NCBI GenBank assembly: GCA_030602145.1
Contig: JAUWAH010000174.1
Location: 1-5,839 of the forward strand
Length of the DNA: 5,839 nt
Source of the DNA: Desulfobulbus sp.
GTDB lineage: Bacteria > Desulfobacterota > Desulfobulbia > Desulfobulbales > Desulfobulbaceae
Reading direction: 5' to 3'
The position numbers and the translations under genes were made by a program. The notes under the pieces were generated by a model. That model did no database searches. It was not told the origin of the DNA and saw nothing but the letters and a program-made list of their open reading frames with translations. Of this stretch, positions 1-5,839 are shown one piece after another. Position 1 is the stretch's first letter. Each line of letters opens with the position of its first letter.

Positions 1-306
1 ATGGAGTCGTCCCATGTGGACCAACTGTTGGTCAATTTGTGCGTCGCTGTTCTGGTCAGGCCCCATACGGAGGTTCTCCGCCTGGTTCTCACCGACGTGA
101 TCATGCCGGCCATGAACGGCCGGGATCTGGTGGAGGCGGTCCGGGCAATCTGTCCCGGGGTCGCGGCGGTCTACGTCTCCGGATACACGGCCAATGTCAT
201 CGCCCATCGGGGGGTGCTGGACCGGGATGTGTGCTTTCTGCCCAAGCCGTTTTCCATTGCAGAGCTGGCCGCCAAGGTCAGGGAAGAACTAAACGGGGCG
301 GGTTGA
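1..306 (+). CDS. Response-regulator receiver (REC) domain, C-terminal part; probable end of a hybrid sensor histidine kinase (5'-partial)
   Basis: This is the C-terminal two-thirds of a CheY-like receiver domain, which accepts a phosphoryl group from a histidine kinase on an aspartate. Visible in the 101 residues are the phosphoacceptor D32 in LTDVIMPAMNG, the switch Ser S60 in VSGYTANVIAHRGVLD, and the conserved K82-P83 in LPKPFS followed by the last helix (IAELAAKVREEL). By spacing to D32, the metal-binding acidic pair should lie about 13 residues before base 1. The ATG at base 1 is therefore almost certainly an internal codon, and the gene starts outside the window. The SGYTANVIAHxGVLD wording is typical of receiver domains at the C-terminus of PAS-type hybrid kinases in Desulfobacterota; a stand-alone regulator is the alternative. 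Residues 1-15 match the receiver pattern poorly, so an upstream frameshift or decay cannot be excluded. The gene converges on the DUF3999 gene with 23 bases between the stops. Confidence 0.8.
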   Translation: MESSHVDQLLVNLCVAVLVRPHTEVLRLVLTDVIMPAMNGRDLVEAVRAICPGVAAVYVSGYTANVIAHRGVLDRDVCFLPKPFSIAELAAKVREELNGAG

Positions 307-336
307 GCCCCGGGCTTGTCCCAACCGGCTCAACCC
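300..336. terminator. Perfect 10-bp inverted repeat between convergent genes; probable bidirectional terminator
   Basis: GGGTTGAGCC (300-309) and GGCTCAACCC (327-336) are exact reverse complements around a 17-base loop. The loop can itself pair GGG (312-314) with CCC (320-322). The hairpin sits exactly where the rightward receiver gene and the leftward DUF3999 gene meet. The TGA of the first (304-306) is in the left arm and the TGA of the second (332-330) is in the right arm. Neither side has a run of T: the plus strand continues CTTGCTGG and the minus strand continues CGCCCCGTTTAG. It is therefore not a classical intrinsic terminator in either direction. Transcript 3'-end protection, or termination assisted by Rho or by colliding polymerases, fits better. 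The repeat is seen directly; the role is inferred. Confidence 0.6.
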
Positions 337-1679
337 TTGCTGGCGCGCATCTCACGAAGGACCGTTCGGGCCATGAGGGCAATCAGGATCACCCCGCCGA
401 GCAACACCGTCCAGAGTATCCATTGTTTCCAGTTAATGGCTTCAAGTCCCGGTTTCAGGGCCGCATCGCCACCCAGGGTGACCAGGGCACCGGGTTCGAT
501 GCGCTGGAGGTGTTCCTCAGCCTTGGCGGCTTGCAGGGCTGCCAGAACCAGGCTGTTTGAGGATGGGACAAGCTGTGCCGCCCGCGAGCTGCCAAAGGCA
601 AGGGTATAACTGCCCGCACCCCGGCCGAGAAAGACCACCTGGTCCGGCCGCCATCCCAGTTCGAGTTCCGGCGCCACAACCCCACCACTGTCGGCGAGCA
701 CCCGAAGTCGCCAATCTCCGGCCGAAGTTGGTGTGCAGGGGATCGGGGGATTGCTCAGGGTTTGGCCATGGAGGGTCAGGCGGTAAAAATCGGTCTGGGC
801 GATCTGCCGCCATGGGGTGTCCGGATGGGAGCGGACGTCCACCGCCGCCCGCAGGAGCGAAGGGGTGGTTGGCAGTGCCAGTTGCAGAGCGGTGACCCTC
901 ACCGTGGCCCCGCTTCGGTAACTGATTGTTCGTTCACCCTGCGCTCCCCTTGTTTCGGTTCCCTGGACGCGGAGCCATTGCCACTGGTCGGCGGTGGCCG
1001 GGGTGCCGCTCAGGCCGGTCACCTCCTCCACCTGCAGGGGTTCCCGACAATCGGTGCAGTCAAGGCGAACGTAGGGCAGGGTCGTCCTCGACAGGGGAAT
1101 CCTGCGGGAGACGACACGGCCATCGTTGTAGTTCAGGTCGGCCAGTACCAGCCGATCGACCAGAGGTGACCAACGGGTGAGGTCGCTGCTGTGCATCAGG
1201 GACAGGGTGACCATCTCCGGACCGGTCCAGCGCAGTTCGAGTTCATTCGGTCGGGGATCGAGTTTGGTGATGTCAAGCAGATAAGAGGAACCCACCTTGG
1301 CAGGACCATCGCCGGCATCGACGGTGATGACCGTGCCGTCGGGGTTGCGCACCACGCGAAGGCTGAGGTCGCCGGATGTGGTCTGCCGTTCGCCGACCAG
1401 GGGGAAGAAGGGGACCGGGTGTCGGTTTTGGCTCAACTCCATGGCGGGTTGGCGGACCGCGTGGGGAACCGGTTGGCCGGCCCCGTCGAATATCCGCAGA
1501 TCGCCCAGATCGGTCCGGATTGCCTTGGTGTAGACCGAAAGGGGCATATCCAGGACATACAGGCCATCGCCCCGATCGACGTTCAGAACATGACCGTAGG
1601 CAAAATCCTGGCGGCTCAATTCAGCGCCGCTTGCCGGCAGCGCGACCAGCAGGACACAAAGAAGCGGAAAATATTTCAT
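330..1679 (-). CDS. DUF3999 family protein: exported, C-terminally membrane-anchored
   Basis: A 449-residue protein of unknown biochemical function assigned to DUF3999. It starts with a signal peptide (MKYFPLLCVLLVALPASGA, likely cut before E20). A long beta-rich region outside the cytoplasm follows (about 20-410), with the motifs NELELRW (145-151), DWRLRV (322-327) and LGWRPDQVVFLGRGAGSYTLAFGS-like wording near 341-364. One membrane helix (about 419-437) and a basic cytoplasmic tail (RTVLREMRASKG) end the protein. Length and layout are as usual for the family. Two cysteines, C208 and C211 (CTDC), could form a disulfide. The frame stays open upstream to 1910, but the ATG at 1679 is the right start: it gives the signal peptide, forms an ATGA overlap with the DUF2339 stop, and has AAAGGA (1694-1689) nine bases ahead. 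Longer starts would add a low-complexity region lying inside the DUF2339 gene. It is probably the second gene of an operon with DUF2339. The family call is from recognition of pattern and neighbour, not a search. Confidence 0.85.
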   Translation of the reverse strand: MKYFPLLCVLLVALPASGAELSRQDFAYGHVLNVDRGDGLYVLDMPLSVYTKAIRTDLGDLRIFDGAGQPVPHAVRQPAMELSQNRHPVPFFPLVGERQTTSGDLSLRVVRNPDGTVITVDAGDGPAKVGSSYLLDITKLDPRPNELELRWTGPEMVTLSLMHSSDLTRWSPLVDRLVLADLNYNDGRVVSRRIPLSRTTLPYVRLDCTDCREPLQVEEVTGLSGTPATADQWQWLRVQGTETRGAQGERTISYRSGATVRVTALQLALPTTPSLLRAAVDVRSHPDTPWRQIAQTDFYRLTLHGQTLSNPPIPCTPTSAGDWRLRVLADSGGVVAPELELGWRPDQVVFLGRGAGSYTLAFGSSRAAQLVPSSNSLVLAALQAAKAEEHLQRIEPGALVTLGGDAALKPGLEAINWKQWILWTVLLGGVILIALMARTVLREMRASKG

Positions 1680-4339
1680 GGCCTGGTTTCCTTTGCCGAA
1701 GGGGGGAGAGGGGCAAAAAATCCGATGAGCAGCATCAGCAGGCCGACCACCAGGAAGGAGATAATCCGGCCTATAGCTCCGGTTCCGGACAGATCGATGA
1801 AGAAGAGCTTGAGAACCGTCAGGGCAAGCAGGCCGGCGCCGGCCAGCCAGAGACGACGATGGTGCTTCCTGGCACCCCAGACGGTCAGCACCAGGGCCAA
1901 AACCGCCCACAGGCCGGCGATTGCGGCCTGGAACACCGAGGAGCCAAAGAGGGTGTCAAAGCGGTAGTCCACAGCGGCGAAAAAGTGGACGGAACGAGCG
2001 ATCACCACATTGAGAAACGCAAACAGGAAAAGACCGGTTACCGTGATTCGTCCCGGCCGGAGGGAGAATCCGGCCGATCTGCCGGAGAAACAACGGAGCA
2101 TGGCCAACAGGAGGATGGCCAGCTCGATCAACTCCAGTGGGTTGAGGAAGGGAATGTAGGGCAGGGGAGCAGGATTGCCGTTGACCGCAAACGATCCCGC
2201 CAGCCACAGGGCGAGAGCCACGAGTGGCCCATCGGTGCCGATGCCGTGGTAGGCGGCGCCAAACCGGCCCACCGGCCAGCGGAGTCTGTCGCCCCATAGT
2301 CGCAGGGAAAACAGGAGCACCAGGGGAACAGCGCCCCAACAGGCGAGCGACCAGGCGGCGGTGAGGTTGGGGATGCGGTCGACCTGCCAGACTGCCTCCA
2401 CGGTGATGGCCGCGATCAGAAGCCACAGGCAGAGACTGTGCCAGATGGGGAGCAACCGTGCCGGCCACCGGGATTCGAAGCGGTGGAGCAGGCCGTACTG
2501 GAGGACGAAGGCCAGCGGCCAGGCCAGAAGGCCGTAGCCGGCAAGCAGTCCGCCTGTGTGCCAACCGAAGGTTCGGTCCACCAGGGCCAGGGTCATGAAC
2601 GGCAGTTGGAGCAGGAGGGCGGCGATCAGTCGCTGCCAGCCAAGACGTTCGCTCACCCAGGCAAGCCCCAAGGTCGTGGCGCAGACAAACAGCACAAAAC
2701 AGGGGGCCAGCTCCTGGTGATTGAGGTGGCGATCCAGGTCGCGGAAGCCGCCGCAGTACCACCAGATCAAGCCCCAGGCGAGGAGCAGGTGGGGCAGCAT
2801 GGTTTCCCACGGCTTGGCCCGGCCGCGGTTGCGGTCCAGCCAGAAGGAGGACAGCAGCGCTGCCGTGCCGATCAGGCCCGCACCGAGAAAGGTCCGGTTG
2901 GCAAACAGCATGCCCGATGCCAGCGAGGCCGGCTGATCGAAAAAGATCATGGCCGCACCGAATTGGAGCAGGAGCCCGAACAGTCGGGCCAGGGTCCGTT
3001 GCTGACGCACCCCCACCCAGATCATGGCTGCGCCCTCCAGGGCCCAGACCCCGGTGGTCCAGTGCGGGTCGAGACCCAGGGGGATGGCCAGGCTGGCGAA
3101 GACCACCCCCAGGGCAAGGAAGGCCTCGGTTACGAGCCGCATCTCCTCGGCCAGCCGCCGCCACAGCAGCAGGGCCAGGCCGATGTACCAGCCGCCCAGA
3201 GCCAGGGCGCTGAGCGCCATGCCGAAGGGAATATCCCGGACCAGGTACGCCTGGAGACCGGCAGTGACGATCGGCAGGCCGAAAACCAGCGGCCCGTCGA
3301 TGAAGCCGCGCAGGTTCAGGGGCTGGCGATGGGCAAACAGCACCGCGATCAAACAGTACATCACAAAAAAGAGAATCAGGAAGGGCTCGGTGGTGGCGAA
3401 ATGGGCTGGCGTGTAAGCCGAGGCTCCCCACAGCGAGCCTATACCGAAGGTGAAGACAAAACCCACCAGGTTGAGTTCCCGCCAGGCCTTGAACCAGGCC
3501 ACGCCGAGGATGCCGGCGCCCAGCAGGGCATAGTAGGAAAACAGGATCACGTGACTGCCGCCGCCGGTGGACAGCAGCACCGGAGCGAGGAAGCCGCCGA
3601 CGGAGCCGAACACTGCCAGGCTGCGGCCGTCCTGGAGGATGGCGAGGGTGCAGGACAGGGCGACTAGGCCGATCATCACCGCCATGGCCAGTTCCATGGG
3701 AACGAGCTGATAGAGTTTGGCCCCGGCAAAGACCACCAGGTAGAGAATGCCGATGCCGCCCCCCTCCAGGCCCAACCCGTACACCGGTTTGGAATGCCGC
3801 AGCCGCCAGCCGACAACCAGCAGGGCCAGGCCGCCCAGGGCGACGCCGGTCAAGCGCAATTCCAGGGGGATCAGGTTGCGTTGGGCCGCATATTTCAACA
3901 AAAAGGCGACGCCGAAAAACAGGACCACCAGGCCGGCCTTGAGGACCGGATTGCCGCCGGTGAACCAGGCAAACAGCGGCCGCAACCGGTCAAGCCATGC
4001 ATCGGCAGGCGGTGGCGATGGAGGCATGGCTTCGACCGGGGGAAGGCTGCCCATTTCTTTGGTCGGTGGCAAACCCATCACCGGTGCCTCGTCCAATTCG
4101 ATGGGCAGTTCTGCCTCGGCGGGCTCACCGGCTTCTTCACCCGCCGGCTGAGTGGCGGTGCGGGCAGCGGCAGCCACTGTTTCTTCGAGTTTGCCGATCC
4201 GCCGGCGCAGGCTGGAAACCGTCACCAGCAGGTAAACGACGGCTCCGGCAACCAGGCCGTTGACGGGGCTGTGGGGATAGGGGGTCATGGCGATACCACC
4301 GGCCACAAGCACCATCAGAAGGGTCAGGAAGATCCGCAT
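1676..4339 (-). CDS. DUF2339 family multi-spanning membrane protein
   Basis: An 887-residue integral inner-membrane protein of unknown function. It begins with one or two hydrophobic helices (about 4-18 and 27-43). A short helical, possibly coiled-coil segment (LRRRIGKLEETVAAAA, 44-59) and an acidic, proline-rich linker (about 62-113) come next. From about 130 to the end are many hydrophobic helices, on the order of twenty or more. Family-typical wording includes GGNPVLKAGLVVLFFGVAFL (128-147), LEGGGIGILYLVVF (191-204), GGFLAPVLLSTGG (248-260), LNLVGFVFTFGIGSLWG (289-305) and the C-terminal LTVLKLFFIDLSG (840-852) plus GFFAPLPP (873-880). No catalytic motif is evident. The start ATG at 4339 has AAAGGA (4351-4346) six bases upstream. 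The stop TGA (1678-1676) overlaps the ATG of the DUF3999 gene, which suggests translational coupling. About 107 bases separate it from the likely natural end of the upstream HDOD-GGDEF gene, so it may have its own promoter, though none is clear. Length is normal for the family. Confidence 0.9.
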   Translation of the reverse strand: MRIFLTLLMVLVAGGIAMTPYPHSPVNGLVAGAVVYLLVTVSSLRRRIGKLEETVAAAARTATQPAGEEAGEPAEAELPIELDEAPVMGLPPTKEMGSLPPVEAMPPSPPPADAWLDRLRPLFAWFTGGNPVLKAGLVVLFFGVAFLLKYAAQRNLIPLELRLTGVALGGLALLVVGWRLRHSKPVYGLGLEGGGIGILYLVVFAGAKLYQLVPMELAMAVMIGLVALSCTLAILQDGRSLAVFGSVGGFLAPVLLSTGGGSHVILFSYYALLGAGILGVAWFKAWRELNLVGFVFTFGIGSLWGASAYTPAHFATTEPFLILFFVMYCLIAVLFAHRQPLNLRGFIDGPLVFGLPIVTAGLQAYLVRDIPFGMALSALALGGWYIGLALLLWRRLAEEMRLVTEAFLALGVVFASLAIPLGLDPHWTTGVWALEGAAMIWVGVRQQRTLARLFGLLLQFGAAMIFFDQPASLASGMLFANRTFLGAGLIGTAALLSSFWLDRNRGRAKPWETMLPHLLLAWGLIWWYCGGFRDLDRHLNHQELAPCFVLFVCATTLGLAWVSERLGWQRLIAALLLQLPFMTLALVDRTFGWHTGGLLAGYGLLAWPLAFVLQYGLLHRFESRWPARLLPIWHSLCLWLLIAAITVEAVWQVDRIPNLTAAWSLACWGAVPLVLLFSLRLWGDRLRWPVGRFGAAYHGIGTDGPLVALALWLAGSFAVNGNPAPLPYIPFLNPLELIELAILLLAMLRCFSGRSAGFSLRPGRITVTGLFLFAFLNVVIARSVHFFAAVDYRFDTLFGSSVFQAAIAGLWAVLALVLTVWGARKHHRRLWLAGAGLLALTVLKLFFIDLSGTGAIGRIISFLVVGLLMLLIGFFAPLPPSAKETRP
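1689..1696 (-). promoter_or_regulatory. Ribosome-binding site of the DUF3999 gene, inside the end of DUF2339
   Basis: GCAAAGGA on the minus strand contains an AAGGA Shine-Dalgarno core nine bases before the ATG at 1679. It lies within the last codons of the DUF2339 gene. Ribosomes finishing DUF2339 at the overlapping ATGA would therefore be next to a usable initiation site. It decides the start of the DUF3999 protein. The same octamer precedes the DUF2339 start. Confidence 0.65.
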
Positions 4340-4345
4340 GGGGTA

Positions 4346-4353
4346 TCCTTTGC
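4346..4353 (-). promoter_or_regulatory. Ribosome-binding site of the DUF2339 gene
   Basis: GCAAAGGA on the minus strand ends six bases before the ATG at 4339, which is good Shine-Dalgarno spacing and supports that start codon. The octamer is identical to the one before the DUF3999 gene. Confidence 0.65.
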
Positions 4354-4363
4354 TGGCAGGACA

Positions 4364-4414
4364 GGAGAAAAAGAATCGAGCGTGCGCAGAGGAGTCAGTG
4401 GGTTCAACTCGATC
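4364..4414 (-). terminator. Weak hairpin plus T-run downstream of the HDOD-GGDEF gene
   Basis: Reading the minus strand, GATCGAG (4414-4408) can pair with CTCGATT (4380-4374), giving six Watson-Crick pairs plus one G-U across a 27-base loop. It is followed at once by CTTTTTCTCC. This resembles an intrinsic terminator for the HDOD-GGDEF transcript, or a partial barrier before DUF2339. The long loop and short stem make it weak. The rest of the 4340-4446 gap holds only the DUF2339 ribosome-binding site. I saw no convincing -35/-10 pair; TTGAAC at minus-strand 4409-4404 has no good -10 partner. Confidence 0.25.
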
Positions 4415-4446
4415 GGGGGGCTACGGCCGGATAAGCCAACATCGGG

Positions 4447-4521
4447 TCAGGCTGCCAGCCGCTTGGTCCGCAAGATCCCTTCATGGAGAACCACCCGGTT
4501 TCGGCCTCGGCACTTGGCCTA
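4447..4521 (-). other. In-frame continuation of the GGDEF domain after an amber codon
   Basis: After the codons for ADQALY, the minus-strand frame meets TAG (4521-4519). It then continues with AKCRGRNRV and about 14 further residues to a TGA at 4449-4447. GGDEF domains normally end in ALYxAKxxGRNRV, so the TAG replaces exactly the variable residue x and the missing end of the domain is encoded directly behind it. No base has been gained or lost. A CAG (Gln) or AAG (Lys) codon, both common at that place in the family, would be one substitution away. The natural end of the gene is therefore probably 4447. Whether the TAG is real, is read through, or has just truncated the protein cannot be told from the sequence. 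Confidence 0.8.
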
Positions 4522-5839
4522 GTAGAGGGCCTGATCTGCCTCGCCGATCAGGTTGTTTTGGTTGAAGTCACCGGTCAAAGACGAACCGCAGGCCACACCG
4601 ATACTGACGGTGACCTGGTAGTGACATCGGCCATCGAAGAAATCGTGTTCGGCGATGGTTTGGCACACCCTGCGGGCCACCACCAGGGCCGCTTCGGCCG
4701 GGGTATCGGGCAGGACAAAGGCGAACTCCTCGCCGCCGTACCTGGCCATCAGGTCGTATTCTCGAATGACCGAGGTGGCGACCACGCACAATTCCTTGAG
4801 AATGAAATCGCCGGTTTGATGGCCGTGGGTATCGTTGAACTGTTTGAAGTGATCGATATCGGCCAGCAGCAGGGAGAGGTCGCTTTGGTTTTTGATGGAC
4901 CGATTGATTTCAGCATGCAGGAAGTGTTGAAAGAAACGGTGGTTATGGATTTCGGTCAACCCGTCGATGTTGGCCAGTTTTTCCAGTTGCCGGTTGCGTT
5001 CGGTCAACTGCAGCCGCACCCCTTCCAGTTCCTGCTTGGCCAGGGTCAGTTGCCGATGCACCTCCTCGTAGCTGAGATGGAGCAGGCCAAGCCGGATATT
5101 GTCTTCCCGGATGATTTCCTCCACCGGCCGTTTCGGCTCCATGCCGATGTCGAAGGTTTGAGCGGCCCGATTGAGGTCGTGGTGGATGCGGGCCATGGCC
5201 TGTCTGATCGCCAGGCCGTCCAGACCGAGCAGTCGCTCCGCCTCGACCTGCAATTGCCGGTAATGCCGTTCCGGTACGCAGGAGTAATAGATCCTGGTCA
5301 CCAAGTCGGCCAGATGGACGATGCGGGCGATGAGCTGTTCGTGGCTAGGCTCAGCCGGACAGTCATCGGGGTCGTGGTGGTGACGGATGCCGGCCAGGAT
5401 GGTCGACGGCAAACCCCATGCCCGGGCAACCTCGTAGCCTGCGGTGGTGTGGGCCAGGGCAAGATACTCCTCTTCCATGGCAACCTCGGTCACCTCGCCA
5501 TCGCCCACGGCCAATTGCTCGAGAACATGGTCATAGCGGGCTGGCATGGTGAGGGCGAACACCAGTTGGCCGACATCCTGCAACAAACCGACGGTGAACA
5601 GCTCGTCAGGGTCAATTTGGGGAGAGAGCAACCCGGCGATCAATTTGGCCGCCATGCCGCTCACCAGCGAACGTTCCCAGAACAGTTCAAGATTGAAGAG
5701 GCTGTGTTGCCGCTTTTCACCCAGGGCAAGAAAGGAGAAGCTCAGCACCAGGTTGCGGACGGCGTTGATGCCCAAGAGGGTTACGGCCTGGTTGACGGTG
5801 GTGATCCGCTGACGAAAACCATACAGGGGGGAATTGGCT
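4519..5839 (-). CDS. HDOD-GGDEF protein, probable diguanylate cyclase (5'-partial, stopped by an amber codon in the GGDEF tail)
   Basis: A probable diguanylate cyclase, making cyclic di-GMP from two GTP, fused to an HDOD signalling domain. The 439 visible residues start inside the HDOD domain (NSPLYGFRQRITTVNQAV, LLGINAVRNLVLSFS, GLLQDVGQLVF, RHHHDP). In GLLQDVG a Gln replaces the His of an HD dyad, as is often seen in HDOD, which is taken to be non-catalytic. A helical connector, probably coiled coil, spans about 238-289 (LTLAKQELEGVRLQLTERNRQLEKL). The GGDEF domain runs from ANIDGLTEIHNHRFF (289-303) with metal and substrate residues in LLADIDHFKQFND (324-336). The active-site motif is GGEEF (368-372; bases 4737-4723). 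The product-inhibition site RxxD is R359-D362, five residues before it. A TTG at 5775 is not the start: the frame is open to the window edge and reads good HDOD sequence. The C-terminus is cut by TAG (4521-4519) before the conserved AKxxGRNRV tail. Confidence 0.9.
   Translation of the reverse strand, partial: ANSPLYGFRQRITTVNQAVTLLGINAVRNLVLSFSFLALGEKRQHSLFNLELFWERSLVSGMAAKLIAGLLSPQIDPDELFTVGLLQDVGQLVFALTMPARYDHVLEQLAVGDGEVTEVAMEEEYLALAHTTAGYEVARAWGLPSTILAGIRHHHDPDDCPAEPSHEQLIARIVHLADLVTRIYYSCVPERHYRQLQVEAERLLGLDGLAIRQAMARIHHDLNRAAQTFDIGMEPKRPVEEIIREDNIRLGLLHLSYEEVHRQLTLAKQELEGVRLQLTERNRQLEKLANIDGLTEIHNHRFFQHFLHAEINRSIKNQSDLSLLLADIDHFKQFNDTHGHQTGDFILKELCVVATSVIREYDLMARYGGEEFAFVLPDTPAEAALVVARRVCQTIAEHDFFDGRCHYQVTVSIGVACGSSLTGDFNQNNLIGEADQALY

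Noticed and set aside
1680..1910. A 77-residue N-terminal extension of the DUF3999 frame up to a start at 1910
   Set aside because: It would bury the signal peptide internally and overlap DUF2339 by more than 200 bases. The ATG at 1679 has a ribosome-binding site, an ATGA overlap and a proper signal peptide.
1191..2299. Overlapping plus-strand open frames (1191-1967 and 1376-2299) across the DUF3999/DUF2339 junction
   Set aside because: Both are antisense to well-supported proteins, lack ribosome-binding sites, and give compositionally biased products with no domain.
1956..3431. A 491-codon minus-strand frame inside DUF2339 in another register
   Set aside because: The product is Pro/Arg/Gly-rich without any recognisable motif. 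It is a frame shadow of the membrane protein, caused by high GC at third codon positions.
2438..3667. A 409-codon open frame on the plus strand, opposite the DUF2339 gene
   Set aside because: Its translation is Gln/Gly/Pro/Glu-rich low-complexity sequence, as expected from the complement of Leu/Ala-rich membrane codons at high GC. It has no domain, and the opposite strand carries a clear family protein.
4396..4414. GTGGGTTCAACTC in the intergenic gap, resembling a tRNA T-arm
   Set aside because: The flanking bases do not form the five-base T stem. There is no anticodon arm or acceptor stem around it, so it is not a tRNA or an attachment-site remnant.
5773..5775. TTG as the start codon of the HDOD-GGDEF gene
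   Set aside because: The frame continues upstream to the window edge with clear HDOD sequence (NSPLYGFRQRITTVNQAVTL), so this TTG is an internal leucine codon.

Overview
The window is GC-rich, tightly packed bacterial chromosome, and all of it can be explained by four genes. The two signalling genes resemble families common in Desulfobacterota (former Deltaproteobacteria): a receiver-domain tail containing SGYTANVIAHRGVLD and an HDOD-GGDEF protein. That assignment is inference from protein style, with moderate to low confidence. No mobile element, CRISPR array, tRNA or rRNA was seen.

Layout, left to right. Bases 1-306 (+) encode the last ~100 residues of a response-regulator receiver domain, probably the C-terminus of a hybrid sensor kinase that begins outside the window. 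It converges on a minus-strand pair. A perfect 10-bp inverted repeat (300-309/327-336) lies between them and contains both stop codons. The pair is a DUF2339 multi-spanning membrane protein (4339 down to 1676) followed by a DUF3999 exported, membrane-anchored protein (1679 down to 330). They overlap by an ATGA and share the ribosome-binding octamer GCAAAGGA. DUF2339 and DUF3999 genes are frequent neighbours in proteobacteria, so they probably act together in the cell envelope, but their biochemical function is unknown.

At the right, also on the minus strand, is an HDOD-GGDEF protein, a probable diguanylate cyclase with an intact GGEEF motif and RxxD inhibitory site. Its N-terminus is cut off by the window edge. 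Its frame is stopped by a TAG at 4521-4519 exactly inside the conserved GGDEF tail. The same frame then continues with AKCRGRNRV and ends at a TGA at 4449-4447. This is the most notable observation here: a recent nonsense mutation, a sequence error, or a read-through or recoded amber codon.

The two signalling genes at the edges suggest a neighbourhood of sensory and c-di-GMP functions, but nothing in the sequence links them to the DUF2339/DUF3999 pair. I see no convincing evidence of a wholly new system. The only intergenic stretches are 23 bases (307-329) and about 107 bases (4340-4446).
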